This document shows positions 36,152 to 49,539 of a DNA stretch of 64,000 nt, one piece after another. The position numbers were made by a program, and so were the translations under genes. Position 1 is the first letter of the stretch, and each line of letters opens with the position of its first letter. The notes beneath the pieces were generated by a model, which was given only the letters and a program-made list of their open reading frames with translations, ran no database searches and had not been told where the DNA came from. Source of the stretch: Circinella umbellata (lineage: Eukaryota > Mucoromycota > Mucoromycetes > Mucorales > Lichtheimiaceae). The stretch covers positions 124,001 through 188,000 of the forward strand of contig JAIWNF010000063.1 in assembly GCA_025093555.1 (NCBI GenBank). The letters run 5' to 3'.

Positions 36152-36985
36152 CTAAACATCAAAACCTTCTAAAACATCAATAGGTTGTCCAAATATTTCA
36201 CTTAATTCTTCATTTAATAATTCATCTAATGTATGATTATCTCGATGATAAAACCATTTTTTATGCTCCTTATCAAAGTCATAACGTTTAGGTCCACTAA
36301 TAATATGATCTTTTCATTAGTATCTTTCTGATATATTCATCATAAAATATACTTTACCTTTTTGGTGATGAAAGCCAAATTTGTTGATTAGGTGGTTGTT
36401 TATTAAGTACATAAGTTCCATGTTCACCTAATTTAATCGTCATAACACCTTGCTAATTGAATAATCCCTTTTTTTTATTATTAAAATAGTCATATATTTA
36501 TATATTTCATCTTACTCCTCCCTTTCTCACCCCCCTTTCTTTCTTTCTTTCTCTCTATCGCATACACGCGCATATTCATACCGCATATTCAATATCAAAA
36601 CCTGGTAAATCAACTTCTTCACCAATAGTTTCCAAGGTTTCGTCAATATGATCGAGAGTTTCGTCAGAAACTTGGTGATATTGATCAATCGTCAACGATC
36701 TATAATTTTAATGTTGAAAATTAAAACTTTTATTTTTTTTTTTTTCGTTAAAAAAAACAAGTTTACTACTTACGCGGCATTGTAAGTTTGTCGCATAGGT
36801 ACAGTGGTGAATAGACCTCTTCGAGTCAAAAACATACGCGATAGGTTGGTTTTATTATTTGACAACGAACATGTCACAACACGTTTCGGTACTACTGTTG
36901 ATGTAGTTAAAAATCGAGTTGCTGTTTGTTGTTGAAAAATCAATCGCTTTGAACAAGCTGATCGTATAGATCGCATAAATGACAT
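36152..36985 (-). CDS. YFH1: Frataxin (mitochondrial iron-sulphur cluster assembly)
   Basis: Exons 36985-36774, 36699-36582, 36452-36358 and 36296-36152 encode 189 residues. Frataxin stimulates cysteine desulphurase in the mitochondrial Fe-S scaffold complex. Seen: an Arg/Ser/Thr-rich N-terminus of about 70 residues (targeting sequence), then the acidic first helix ISDE-type segment ([19 protein letters not shown]), [22 protein letters not shown], the hallmark [14 protein letters not shown], and SGPKRYDFD. The tryptophan and the acidic ridge are conserved. All four exons have matching phases. The ferroportin-like gene lies 227 bp upstream on the same strand, so the two iron genes are neighbours. 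Confidence 0.95.
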
Positions 36986-37212
36986 TATAAGTATATTTTT
37001 GGAGAACGAGAAAGAAGGAGAAAGAAAAAGAGTTATATGGGTAGGAGTTCAGTAAAAGTATGTAAGTTTATATGATATCATAAACAACCAATAAATTTTA
37101 AAGTATATTGACTGTAGGTAGTACGGTTGATTATTTTACCGTGAGGAAAAAGAAATTATATGAGGTATAAAAAATCAGGAACGTGGATAATGGTTTATTA
37201 TAATAAGGTGTT

Positions 37213-38586
37213 CTAATCGATATGTAAATGAATTAGATGACCTCGTTGCTTCTTAACAAAAGAAGTATAAATAATTGTTGCTAATAAAACAGAACAAAAT
37301 GAAATAAATGCTGGAATAAAAAACTGGGAAGGATCCGAGAATATCATAGTAAGTATATATTGTGATAAATCAAAAAAGTTGCACAAGCTATGTTGCCATC
37401 CAGCAATTCCACCAATCTTGTCAACTTCCACAAATTGTTGTAATAAAATTGTTTCTGCCATATCATAAAGCCAAAGACCAATACGACTTAAAGACATTCC
37501 ACCAAATAAAAAAATAGATCCGTAAGGAATTGTTTTGACAAAGGATAAAATGACAGGTATTAAACTTATACATTCAAACCAAAGTGCCCATAGTCCAGTA
37601 CGTATCATACCAATTTTTTGCGAAAGTATTGGTAAAATATAAGTGGCTCCCATCCCCATAAATCCAGCAACTGCTCGTAATACACCCAATGTAATATCAT
37701 CATAACCTTCTAGTTTCAAATAAGTTACCATAATACCACCAAATGATAAGACAGTCAAATATAATAATGAAAGTGCAAAACTAGGAAGGAAAATATCGTG
37801 TTGTATATATTCCATCAAAGAGACACCATCACCAGTATTATTTTGTTTTTTATTTTGTCGTCGTCGTTGTTGTTGCTGTTGCTGTTGTTGTTGCTGATAC
37901 TGTGTAATAGAAGGTGATGTTGAAGAAGAAGCAGAAGTCGTGGCAGGAGATACATCATGATCAATTAATGGAGTATATTCTTCATCCAAGGCTGGACAAT
38001 CCTGATAAACTCGATAAATTAATTGATATTCAATGATAAAGGATATCATGTTCCATATAGCAATAATCACTGGTGCACTGGGTGTTAATGTTAAAAATCC
38101 AATCGATACAGGTGCCACTGTTTTACAAAACAAATCGATACGTCGCATTATAGTAATCATATTCTCAGTATCACCACCAGAAATAACCATAACCCAATCC
38201 TTTTCCACTGCAATATTGTTACCAATAAATGCCAACTTGAGAATACAGCTGCAACTCACAATGATACCAAACCCAATAATTTGTTCTACTTTATCGAGTA
38301 GTTTTTGTTGTTGACGACGTAACAAAATATAAAATGTGATGCAACAGAATATAATGGCAGCTTTTTGAACAAGTAGAGTGTAACGCACAAATGGTAAACG
38401 AGGGAATCGGTCAACCCAATGACCGACATGGCTACTTAAAAATACGGCTGAAAGAGTCGTGATGAATCCATAAATAGAAGGAAGTAAGAGAGATTCGTGA
38501 AATAATTTGGCAAGTAAAATATAAGCAAGGAATTCGAATACACGATCAGTCCATGATGTTAAAAAGTGTGAAATATATATTCGCAT
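37213..38586 (-). CDS. Ferroportin-like iron exporter (SLC40 family)
   Basis: Single exon, 457 residues, about 10-12 predicted membrane segments. The start resembles the ferroportin N-terminus: YISHFLTSWTDRVFEFLAYI, then SLLLPSIYGF, and HVGHWVDRFPRL for the first loop with the conserved WVD. A central cytosolic loop contains a polyglutamine run followed by basic residues, which interrupts the two halves. The second half has LKLEGYDDITLGVLRAVAGF and GLWLYDMAETILLQQFVE, which correspond to conserved parts of the C-terminal lobe (family RIGLW-x-FD-x-T-x-TQ-x-QE). Known: ferroportins export Fe2+ (or load it into vacuoles in plants). Membrane location is not readable. Next to frataxin. Confidence 0.88.
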   Translation of the reverse strand: MRIYISHFLTSWTDRVFEFLAYILLAKLFHESLLLPSIYGFITTLSAVFLSSHVGHWVDRFPRLPFVRYTLLVQKAAIIFCCITFYILLRRQQQKLLDKVEQIIGFGIIVSCSCILKLAFIGNNIAVEKDWVMVISGGDTENMITIMRRIDLFCKTVAPVSIGFLTLTPSAPVIIAIWNMISFIIEYQLIYRVYQDCPALDEEYTPLIDHDVSPATTSASSSTSPSITQYQQQQQQQQQQRRRQNKKQNNTGDGVSLMEYIQHDIFLPSFALSLLYLTVLSFGGIMVTYLKLEGYDDITLGVLRAVAGFMGMGATYILPILSQKIGMIRTGLWALWFECISLIPVILSFVKTIPYGSIFLFGGMSLSRIGLWLYDMAETILLQQFVEVDKIGGIAGWQHSLCNFFDLSQYILTMIFSDPSQFFIPAFISFCSVLLATIIYTSFVKKQRGHLIHLHID

Positions 38587-41333
38587 CGTAAAAAAAATGA
38601 AATGAAAAAGGGGGCCAAGGGTACCTTACAGGTTGTGAGTAATAATAATAATAAAAAAAAAAAACGTGGCGAAGAAAAAATAAAATAAAAAGTCCACTTA
38701 TCGCTACTAACAATTTTATTTAGAAATCCGCAACTATTTTTATGCAAGCATCATCCCTTGTCTATCTGTAACATCAAATTACGATTAAGTATATACATAT
38801 ATTAACAATCGCAAGAGTGTGTAGCAATAATAAGAATATGGTATAAAAACGAGAAAGCTGTCATTATACCATGCTCTATTAAGCGAATTTAATAAAATAG
38901 GGAGCTTTGGAGCCATCAGCTATAATGAGTCAAACCCGTACTCGATAAAATTCATTCAAGATAAGGATGCAAAGCGTCCACTCATTGAACCTATCAATAC
39001 AACGACCAAAAAGAGGAATGCCATTTGATTTTTTTTTCTTACTTTTACCAATACATGCGGTTCACAAAAAAACCCTAAAGGAACATGGATTCCAGGTCCT
39101 CGTTACACTTGAACTTCGTATCGATGATCCAAATATGTTCTAGATGGCTGCTTAATTTCAAATGCCAAAATATCTACTTGAATGGAAAGTCCCTTGATGT
39201 CATTTGTACGAATAGAGAGATGTTCTGTTATATTCAACAGTATCTGTATTTAGCAAAACGTATAATAGACATTCTTTTAATGGTAATAGTTTCTAAAAAA
39301 GTTAACAATAAATGTACTGTAAAATATGAAAAAACGATGCGCTTTTTTGTATATATAACCAGGTGAGGTTAAGTTATTAATACTTATAAATGAAAATATA
39401 AAACAGAATTAAATACTAAAGTAAGTAGTCATTTCAGAAAGTGAACTCGCTGATCGTTTTTGAGTTTGAGTACGCAGTGCAAAAAAAAAGAACCGTGTTC
39501 ACGTAACTTCGTTTACTTTTACTTGTCACTTAGTAATTAACCAATAAAGTCGTTTTGGCACCTTTATTCTTATAAAGGGGGGCAATTTTGAAGTAGTTTT
39601 TTCCGGTTTCTTTTTCCTGTTTCAATTTATTTACATAGATTCAGAATGAATATGTAATTTCACTACCACTTCTTTTATGGACTTATTCAAAGATATGACT
39701 AACTTGATGTCGTCAGGATTTGTTGACAGTCCGGCATAGTGAATTATCACAAGACGAATTGGTCGAGTGGATTTTGTAATCTTGTTGATTAAGTCTTGTG
39801 TATTACCAGAGCAATCATCGAAAGTATATGGTCGAGTTGTTGCATCCGGTCCGGCAATTGGGTCGCTGGCAGAAGTGTTGTAAGACACAGATACATCTTC
39901 ACATAACGGCTTTGTCTTCACTTTGTAGATTTGTAGATTTACTAGTTTCTTTTTTTTGGTTGCGTCCGGTTAAGTATCTATATAATCACCAAGGTATGTA
40001 TTATATGGCAGTTCGATTGTATAAGGACAAGGACTATCGATTTTTATTTCAACTCGTGTTTGTCCTGGTTATGATGATAACGTTTCTTGATAACCGTATG
40101 GTTGATACAGTGCTAGATATCATTGGTTTTTGATTTTCGTACGTGACCAACAGTCGATTTGGACGTGGCCATGGATGATTTCACCAGTGATCTATACTCC
40201 TGAATATTTGAAAGATCATCCCCAGTATAATCCAATCAAAATAAGAAGAATGTTTCAAATAATAAAAATGCTTTCCTGGTATCATCTCTGTAAACTTTTT
40301 TTGATGAACATTGAGCAATCGGTCACTTTTTGTTCTTTATTATTAGTTTGCTGTACCCCTCATGAACCATCTTTTGACACCCAGACAGAAAGGTTATTTG
40401 ATGTGACGTTATGATTTGGAATATAAACTGAAACGAGGTTATGGACTTTGGTTTCTGAAAGAAGATACTCTTCCGTTATGCCTGGGCTGCTGCGTAGGTG
40501 GGATCGCCATTGACTAACGTAACAGTTTATATCCCTTTTTAACTATGAGAAGAATGACGACGAGTTACTTGGTTTTGAAATAAAAAGATAATGGCTGGCG
40601 GTGTTGGTCACGCCAATATGTGTTCTAACCATAATATAATCTTTTCCATTTATATATAGAGAAACGATCTGGTTTTATTGAATTTACAACCAGCATCTTT
40701 AAGTTGCTATAATGCTGAAAGTTGAGTCTTCAAAGTGATTTCGAGTCCATAAATCGAACAAGCAGTTGTCATGGGCGGTAAAAAAAAAAAAGAGTCATTT
40801 TATGCCAATTCCACTGTGTGTTGTTATGTTAGGCATTGTGGTTTATAGATATTGTAATTGCTCAAATAGTTCGAGTGGTTGCTCTTGCCATCGTCATTGT
40901 ATTTGCTGAATTTTTATGAATAGTATTCATCTTTTTCATTTGCTTGTAGTCTGAATTGAGTTGGCCATCGTTCAGAGCTGTTGTTTTGTGTATTTTCAGA
41001 ATACATTTTCATAGATAGATATATCAAGTCTTTATTGATTAATTACTAAAAGTAAACGACAGCATCCATTGTTGAACACGAATTTTTTTTTTGCATGACT
41101 TCACCTGGGAAAGAGAAGCGGGGTGAAGTACAAAATTCAAAGTAGAATCTAGAAAAGCGGGATTCTCATCTCTGATGATCATCTTCTATAATTTGAAAAT
41201 AGGATTAAAACAGTGACACATAAAGAGGCGCAGTCTTACGTAAAAGCTTTTTTTAGATATATAAGAAACTTTCAATTTATTGCCTCTTGACTATTTTTTT
41301 TTTCTTTTCTTTTCCAAGAATAACAGCATTAAT
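38587..41333. other. Divergent intergenic region with probable gene relic
   Basis: AT-rich promoter DNA at both ends. Between about 39631 and 40800 the minus strand has several protein-like stretches in different frames separated by stops. One is the 96-codon frame at 39631-39921 ending IIHYAGLSTNPDDIKLVI, another is ACSIYGLEITLKTQ near 40750. They may belong to one decayed gene. I cannot assign a family. Confidence 0.4.
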
Positions 41334-43623
41334 ATGATCACAACAAATCCAGTATCTCCTCATTTACTTACTATTCTGGATTCATTGCCAGATCAAATAT
41401 ATCAACTCAACAAAGCTATAAAATATAATGACTATCAACAAATAATACAGTACACATCAACAACAATCGACTCTATTTATCAAGAAAAACAACTTCTTCT
41501 TGCACTTTTTGAACTTCGTTCTCATGCTTACTCAAAGAAGGGTCAGTTCCTTGATAGCATTAAAAATGGAAGGTTAATGATCGAAGCTGCACCAGCATCC
41601 ACTTTAGGTTATGCCAGACTTGGACAAACGCTTTCTACCTACGGTTATCAAGTTTCTGCAGTTTGTGTTTACAACAAAGGTCTTCAAATCGTTCAACAAA
41701 ATAATCAATCAGTAAATGTTGATGAATTACATAAAAGAAAAGAAATAGCTGTTCAAAGGTTACAAAAAAAGATGGATCCAATGTCTGTGTTTTCAGATGA
41801 AATTATTCAAAGCATTTTCAGTCTATTTTCACAAGAAGTAAAAGTAACTTGTTTACAAGTTTCAACAGTATGGCGCAAGAAACTGTTAGAATGTTCGGAT
41901 GTATGGAGAATCTTGAAACTTGGACAAAATCATAAAGATTTCCCATTAATAGGTGTGGTAAATCAAGTTACTCGTCATGTGACAGATTTAATCATAGATC
42001 AATTTACACATGGAAGTGTTCTCTCTGCTTATATGAAACAATTACAAGGAGGTGGTTTTGAAAATCTCCAGTATCTCTCATTCTTTGGTAATAATAATAA
42101 TAATAGTAATAGTATTGTATTCATATAGAGCAATTAACAAGAAAAACTTATTTTTTTGATTTTTATCCCCTGCCCCAACACCAGCTCCATACAATTATAC
42201 AATAGAAAATCCACGAGATTATTTTGCCAGTATTCAAATGGCATTATTCAGGGTCCAAAATACGTTAACCCGTTTTGATATTACTGTCCATCCTGAACAT
42301 ACGTCAAGTTCGATTAAAATCGCGACAATTTTATCCACCTGCAAGAATTTAAAATATCTTTATTACAGCTCAACAGCATCTAATCTATCAAATCATGTTG
42401 GCGATTTAACTTTACTGGACGATAACCATCCAAATTTAATCAATTTATGTCTACACTCAAGAAAATTAATTACAGGAAACGATGTTGCACCCATCTTAAA
42501 ACGATGTCAACAATTACGAAGGCTTGTTGTGTTTTTATGTGATATATGTATTTTGGATACAATTCAAAATACTGCCCCTAATTTGGAGATATTTGGTCTT
42601 AACTGTTATTTTTCAAGTGTCACTGCATTAGAGGAAAACATTACAGAAAGGAATAATGATGATGAAAAGACAACTGGGTTACGCTATTTACATTTGAATA
42701 CCATTAAATCAAACACCCCATCATCTGTAGCAGCAATTAAAATTCTGGATCTTATTTACAAGAACAAAGCAACTTTGGAAACGATTCACGTAGAAATGCC
42801 AGACGATACGACAGCATCTACGGCGTCAACGTCTATACATCGTGAAAATGAAATAGGTACACCATATTCTGACTTTGACCTGGTTAACGTTAAAACCATT
42901 TTTTGTCGTTCGGGTAATCAAAGAATGGAAAAAGCCTTACTACAATCGATTCGTACATCATCGAAATTACATGATTTGGAATTAAAACGTGTATTTAAAA
43001 CCAGTTTGGTAATTGATTCCCTTATTCAAATGACTCCACTGAATCGAATCAGTTTAAGAGTATCACCACAACCATTGTCTATTATTGATAGTAATCAAAC
43101 ATCAAAAGTAAATGTTGACGAGAAACGATTGATTCAGCTATTTCAAAAATATGCAAAGCTTCCCAACAACACATCCTTATCATCATCCATGATGCCACCA
43201 TGCTTAACTTCTCTTGGTCTATTTTATTATAATAATATAACTGACAATGTAATAAAAGCACTTGGACAAGTAAATACATTACAAGAGGTACAATTGCAAG
43301 GATTACCGAATATCTCAACCGAAGGAATCATTGAATTTTTTAAACTTGGTGCACACCTAACGCATGTATCACTCAAAAGAATGGATTCTATAACAGATGA
43401 TGCTTTAAATGTACTTTTAAATCATAAGGCATTATCTTTTCTACGATTGGTGTATTTAAAAAATGTAACAGAGAAGGGTATACGTAATCTGATCAACAAA
43501 AAACATTCGAAATGGATGGAATTAGAAATGGGAGGGATGGATCAAATTCCCGATAGTTGTATATTAGATGCAAAGAAAAAAGTAAAAACCTACAGAGATG
43601 TTTATATAAAACAATATCAATAA
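41334..43623 (+). CDS. TPR/F-box/leucine-rich-repeat protein (SCF substrate adaptor candidate)
   Basis: Exons 41334-42087 and 42185-43623 encode 730 residues. Residues about 20-140 form TPR-like helical repeats (LLALFELRSHAYSKKGQF, then GYARLGQTLSTYGYQVSAV). An F-box lies at about 148-192 (MSVFSDEIIQSIFSLFSQEV, LQVSTVWRKKLL, SDVWR). The rest is made of LRRs with C-terminal repeats such as ITDNVIKALGQVNTLQEVQL, ITDDALNVLLNHKAL and VTEKGIRNLI. It probably links a substrate to Skp1-Cul1 ubiquitin ligase. Such TPR-F-box-LRR genes are expanded in Mucorales. The ATG at 41334 is used. A related gene and its relic occupy the right end of the window. Confidence 0.85.
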
Positions 43624-43878
43624 AACAACTTTTTTCTTATTTTTTTTTGGTACGTATTGGCAGAAAAGCCTAAAAAATAATACAATATGCACTTTATTTA
43701 TATACGCTTTTTATATGGTTCAGAACTTGTAGATAGAAATATATATATATGTACGTACGTAGTAAAAATAAATTGTTCCTAATTTTAAGGGATGTGGGAT
43801 TTGGGGAAGGGGGGCTATGTATACATAAATATATCTGCTATTGTTGTAGAGATGATATATACTTTTTTCTTTTGCTAA

Positions 43879-46059
43879 TTAATCATGATAATAGTATTCT
43901 GGACGTCTTCGTGGGCGCATAACGCAAGCAGCAGTTGCTGATAATGTTGATATTCTTCCGTTATTATCTACTCTTTCGGTCGAACCAATAGCACTGGTAC
44001 TATCACAAAGAATATGCCTCATAGGATATCTTGGTTTACGAACAGTAACACGATCTACCATTTCACCCATAGCACCATCCTTAGGTAAACTTTGATGATG
44101 GGAAATTTGTAATTTTGTTGGTGTTACTTTTATAGATGAAAAACCATATCCTTCATAACGTAAAGCAGACCAATCTGCAATAGGAACTGTTGTGTTTTCA
44201 AACGAATCTGTTCCTTGAAAGTTACCAGCATTACCAACAATTAATTGGAAAAATGAAGGAGGTTGATAATAAGATGTCGCCACACGTTGATTATGAGCTA
44301 TTGGAAAAGTACGTTCGTAATTATGTCGATGACCACTTTTTTTTTTTTGTTATACAAAATATAAATAAAATAAAATAATCACGTACACATGAATATATAT
44401 TGAAGTGTAAATATGGTTCTGAACATAAACAAAACAATCTCGGATCTGATAAGAAAAACAAAATATAAAAGATTTTTCTTTTCTTACCAAATATAAACAT
44501 CGACACGATGTTTTAAGAATAATTCTTCTAAACCGCCCAGATCTGTATCATTACGACCATATCGCATTGTATTTGCTTTCCAAGTACAATCTTCAGATTC
44601 TGAAGGTGAACAATAGAGAGGACGATGAGCAAATACCATAATCCAAGGTCGTTTGTGACGATTTTCATTTGCTTTGGTTAAATCTTGATCTAACCAATGT
44701 AATGCAGTTTGTATTTGTTCGGGTGAACCTTGATCAAAAAACACTTCAGAGGAAAATGAAACTAAATGTAATGATTTATAATCAAAAGAATAAAGCGTTG
44801 GATCATCAAAACCAGATTCAATATATGGATTAATACTGAATCGATTCTTATAATGAGAGAAATTATAAGTGTATTCATGATTTCCTGGTGCTGCCATCAC
44901 AGGAATAGTGGCATAAATGTCTTGAACAAAATTCATATATTCATCTCCTTTGGTTCCATTAAAATCCGCCATGTCATATGCTTGATCTAAGTTTGGGGAG
45001 AAAATGGATTAACTACTTTTATTTATCTATTTACGTTTTTCATCATAAAATTTCTATTGTATTTGTTGTACATTTTTTACCACTCTTTCAAAGAGGTTAA
45101 GTTAAAAAAAAAAGAAAATTAACTCACCACCAGCAAATGCAATAAAATCATAACGATGTTCATTTGCTACTCTTAATAAATTTGGCATGGAGACTGCATT
45201 GGAAGTGCCCTGATTTTTTTTTTAAAAAAAAAGTAAACAAAGGGGAAATTTATTAGTTTATTTTACGCCCTTTCTTGTCGTTGTTTATTTTTGTTGTTGT
45301 GTAATCCCTTATTTATGGTTACACTACGTTTGATGCCTATCAATGTGAAAATTATTATTTTTTACCATATCACCCGTCGCGATAAATTCAAACGAGTCAC
45401 CTTCAGATGGTGTATGGAATTGATAAATTTCGGACCAATCTGTTTCATTTCCTTTGACAGATCCTACTTGATACATGTATAATGTTTCTTTTTTCAAATT
45501 TCTTGATTCTAAATTATGTAAATGAACAGTATGACGACCTTCTCCACCATCAACAAATGCCCATCCCTGTAATAATATATAATAATTAATATAATTATTA
45601 TATATAAACATATATCAAAGTGAAAATTATTTTTACAAGTATTGATTTTGTTGTATGCTAAAATATATCCTATAGAAACGGGAAAAGAGAGAATGCTTGA
45701 CAAGAGAAAATTCTTACATCGATTCGTTTGACAATTGTATATGTTAAGTCTTCATCATTGTCATTATCATCTGGCCAGTAACGTAAAACGGCATCATCAA
45801 TCTCTTCTTGAGTAGCAAATTGAATACGACATCTTTCACCATCCGATATCCAAGTCATATGGATTTGTTGGGGTTCAATAAGACCATACGTTCGATTCCA
45901 TATACCATTGATATTATATTGATCTGGAATAGCGCGTGTTCCTGGACTACCTGGTGCCAATGATCCTTCTGATATTGGAACACCATAAGTTGTCATGGCA
46001 ATCATTACCATAACCATCGTAACAAATAACCATTTCATCATCATACTAGTCCGCAACAT
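43879..46059 (-). CDS. Purple acid phosphatase (secreted metallophosphoesterase)
   Basis: Exons 46059-45718, 45566-45366, 45209-45128, 44986-44488 and 44335-43879 encode 526 residues. Seen: an N-terminal signal peptide (WLFVTMVMVMIAMTTYG), the fibronectin-like N-domain with QIHMTW, then the metal-binding blocks: ATGDMGTS, GDQAYDM (joined across intron 3), APGNHEY, VFAHRPLYCS and GHRHNYERT. All seven expected ligands of the Fe-metal centre are present. Several N-glycosylation sequons (NGT, NFS, NDT, NTT) fit a secreted enzyme. It probably scavenges phosphate from extracellular esters. The residue before GHRH comes from a split codon TG|T (Cys), after a purine-rich acceptor, so intron 4 is the least certain junction. 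Confidence 0.93.
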
Positions 46060-46643
46060 ATTTTGTTTGCCCTCTTTTTCTTTTCTCTGGAAATTTCAAA
46101 TAGTACAAAAACAAAATCACAAAAAAAAAAGAATAAATAAAAAAAGAATGAACGAAAAAAAAACGAAGGTCGGTAAAAAAAAAAAAAGTCTTAGAGAGCA
46201 ACAATAATTTTAATCCACTTGTTTTATTGGGAAGACCCACGATAATAAAAATAAAAAAATGTCTTCTGTTTGTGTACGTACCTATATAAGTTTTTAATGT
46301 TTGAAACATATTTATCTATCTGATTGCTTTATAATCTCTATTCTTTTCTTTTTTTTAAAAAAAAAACAATAAAGCCACAAAAAAAAAAATATGCAAAATA
46401 AATACAAATAGAAAATTATATACTTTGTAACAGGAAAGACATGTGTCTTTTTCTTTTTATTTTTTTCTGCAAAGGCAATAATAATATAAAAAAAAAATAT
46501 TTATGTGAATTCAGAAGCATAATATTTTTTCTCTAACGTTTCAAAAAAAAAAAAACAACAACAGTTACATATATTACAATCATATATATATATATGTAAA
46601 CAATAATACAAAACATAATGATATTTTTTATTTATTTATTTAT
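46060..46643. other. Intergenic, homopolymer-rich
   Basis: Promoter of the phosphatase and 3' flank of the Gds1/APSES gene. It is dominated by A and T runs, including a T8A10 block at about 46349-46366. Open frames here are lysine/phenylalanine artefacts. Confidence 0.6.
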
Positions 46644-49494
46644 TTATCGTAAATCATCATCTTCTTCACTACCACCAATATCAATTTCTTCATCTTCATC
46701 ATCTTCTTGAATTGTTGCAAGAACATCGGTACCTGATGTTGTCATTGGTGTTGATGTTGATTTAGATGATGTAAGTGGAGCTACTTGTGTTGTAACAGCA
46801 GATGTAGATGGAGTAACAGTTGAAGTAATAGATGGTGTTGTAATATTTGTCGTTACATTATTATTATCATTATTACTACTCATCGTTGTTACTGTGGGTA
46901 ATGGTGACGTTGTTACTGTTGTTGATGATGAGGTTCCAGTAGTAGTAGTACTAGTAGATGGGGTATGTTCAACTACGCGATTCATTAATAATTCATCTGC
47001 CGCAGTATTCTGTCTCAATTTACTAGGTCGAGTGGTTGTACTACCATGTTTTTTGTTTTGTAATTTTTTAGTAGGTACTACAACACGTAAAGGTGACGTC
47101 AAAGTACCACTCCATGAAGCTGATTTTTTAAGAGCTGAAGGTGCAATTTTTCCACCTACACTGCGTCCTGGCCCTTGGGGTCTTCTTCGTGCTGTTGCTT
47201 TACCATTACGTCGAATTGAAGTGGATGAGGAAGAGGGTGATAAAGAGGGTGACGAGGAAGAAAATGATATATTATTAGTATTAGAAGCGACCGTACTAAC
47301 AGAAGGTATCCTATTTCCTGGTAAAGCCGTTGCTGCTGCTGTTGTTGAATTGATAGGTGATGTTGTTGCTGAAAGAGGTATACGACGTGGATTTTCCATG
47401 ATGGGACTACTAGCCCGTCGTAATAATTCTTCCAAATCAAATGAACTACCACTTTCCATAGCTTCAATAGCTGCATCACGCATTCGTTTCATTCTTTGTC
47501 TTACTTCTTCCACATCCGTATCAGTATCTGTATCAGCATCTTCTTCTTCACCAACATCCAATGGTTTAATTTGTTCTTCAATAATTTGAACTTGTTCTTC
47601 CTCCTCTTCCTCTTCCTCTTCTTCTTCAGACGATGAAGAAGATGAGGACAAAGATGATTCACTATTAACAATATCTACATCACTTGATTCATCCTCTTCT
47701 TTTTCTTCTTTCTTCTTCTTTTTCTTCTTCATTTTTGGTTTCAATAATTGTTTTCGTTTTCGTTTATTATTCAATGGACCTCCAAGAATCGTTTTACGTC
47801 CACCTGCAGTAATAATCACAGGTTTAGCATTGGAGCTATCAATAATGGGAGCCGGTTGTTTATTTTCAAGTTCTTCATCTGAAAAGTCTTCTGCATTATA
47901 ATTTTGATCTTCTTCATCATCTTCTTCGTCATCTCCTTCAAATGTTCCCAATAAAGGTGCTTTTTGTGCCAATTCAGCGAATTTTCTTGGATTGTTGCCT
48001 AATATAAGTTGATGTAATTGAGCTGCAGATGTTGTTTGAGTAGGAGGTAAAAGACCATAACCTTTATTGTTATTATTTGTACTGTTGTTCGTATTCACTC
48101 CTTCAGCGGTCCTATTTGTTATGGTCATTGCATTGGAAGAAGAAGGTGATGGAATACCATTGTTGGCTCCTACTACTGATGATGAAATACCCAAAGATGA
48201 AGATTGATTTCGTAAAGCTTGTAATGTAAATGCTGTTAATCGATGATCTTTTGCTGTCGTTGCGGTCGTACTGGGTGATGTTGTATTATTGGATATAGAT
48301 CCAGAGGATGCAGAAGTAGAAGCAAAGGGTGGATTGGATGTTGTACGACGATGATGATGTCCACCAGGAGGTGCAGATAACATGGGAACTTGAATAGGTA
48401 ATGGGGATGGAAAATAAGATTCAATTTTATCACTCAAAAAAGGACCCAAACGATGTTGAATCGAACATGTTACTGCTAATTCTTGTGCTCTTCGTAAAGG
48501 AATCCAAGTACCGTATAATTCACTCTTTTTTCTTGGCATACGTCTTCGTTCCATTTCAAAACTGAGAATCATACTACGTTCACTTTCAGTATCAATTCCT
48601 CCAGCAGTCAATAATTTGGTACCATTGATATAACCCGAATCCAATCGACGCATGATACGGCATTCTTGTGGAACAGTATCCGTGGGTGCCAGCACCGCAA
48701 TACATACTGGAATATTGTCGACAATAGTTATGTACATGGGTGGATTAGTCGACATTGTCGTATGAACAATTTGTTGCTGAGGATCAGTTATATGTACAAA
48801 GGATGGATGTTGAGGTTGTATAGATGTATTTATGGTATTGGATGGGGTAGGTGAAGATGATGATGCTGATGATGAAGAGGGTAAAGAATCTTTTCGAAAT
48901 AAATTTTCCAAGGCTGGAAATCGAGCTAATGCAGTTTTGAAATCGGATGCAAAATTTGGTGAAAGTGATGATGGAGAAGAAGAAGATTTATTGACAGATT
49001 GCATATAAGCAGCAAGTGTTTTTGCTAAATCAAATGTAGATGATAAATGAGCAAGGCCAGGAATAGCTGCAGTCATTTGTTGTAATGCAGCAATATTTAA
49101 ATTGGGTATACTCAATGTTTTGAGCAAATCCAATGGTGATGGTTGTTGCTGCTGTGGTTGTTGTTGTTGTGATATATCCTTGTTATCCCCTATTTTTGTT
49201 ACTTGCTGTTGTTGTTGTGGTAATGTAGATGTCCCATTAAATCCTGGTGTTTCCGTTGGTTTTTTATTATTATTTGATACAGTTGAAGTTAAAGTAATCT
49301 CTTCATCATCTTCAAATCGAACAAAAGATTCATCATCATCCACATCTAATAATGTTTGTTGTATTTGTTTTGGTGCTTGTTGAGGCGACGGTAATTTAGA
49401 TTGAGCTTGTGTATTCTCATTATCTGATTTATAAAAAATAAAATTGAAATGATAAGCTTGTTTGAAAAAATAAAGTGTGTATTTACTAGATAAC

Positions 49495-49539
<45 letters not shown>

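Noticed and set aside
41280..41333. Upstream extension of the F-box protein
   Set aside because: It begins at TTG and reads as a phenylalanine-rich artefact of a T-rich leader. The first ATG is 41334.
46894..47589. 231-codon open frame on the plus strand
   Set aside because: Shadow of the Gds1/APSES coding exon on the minus strand, with valine- and serine-rich antisense composition and no motif.
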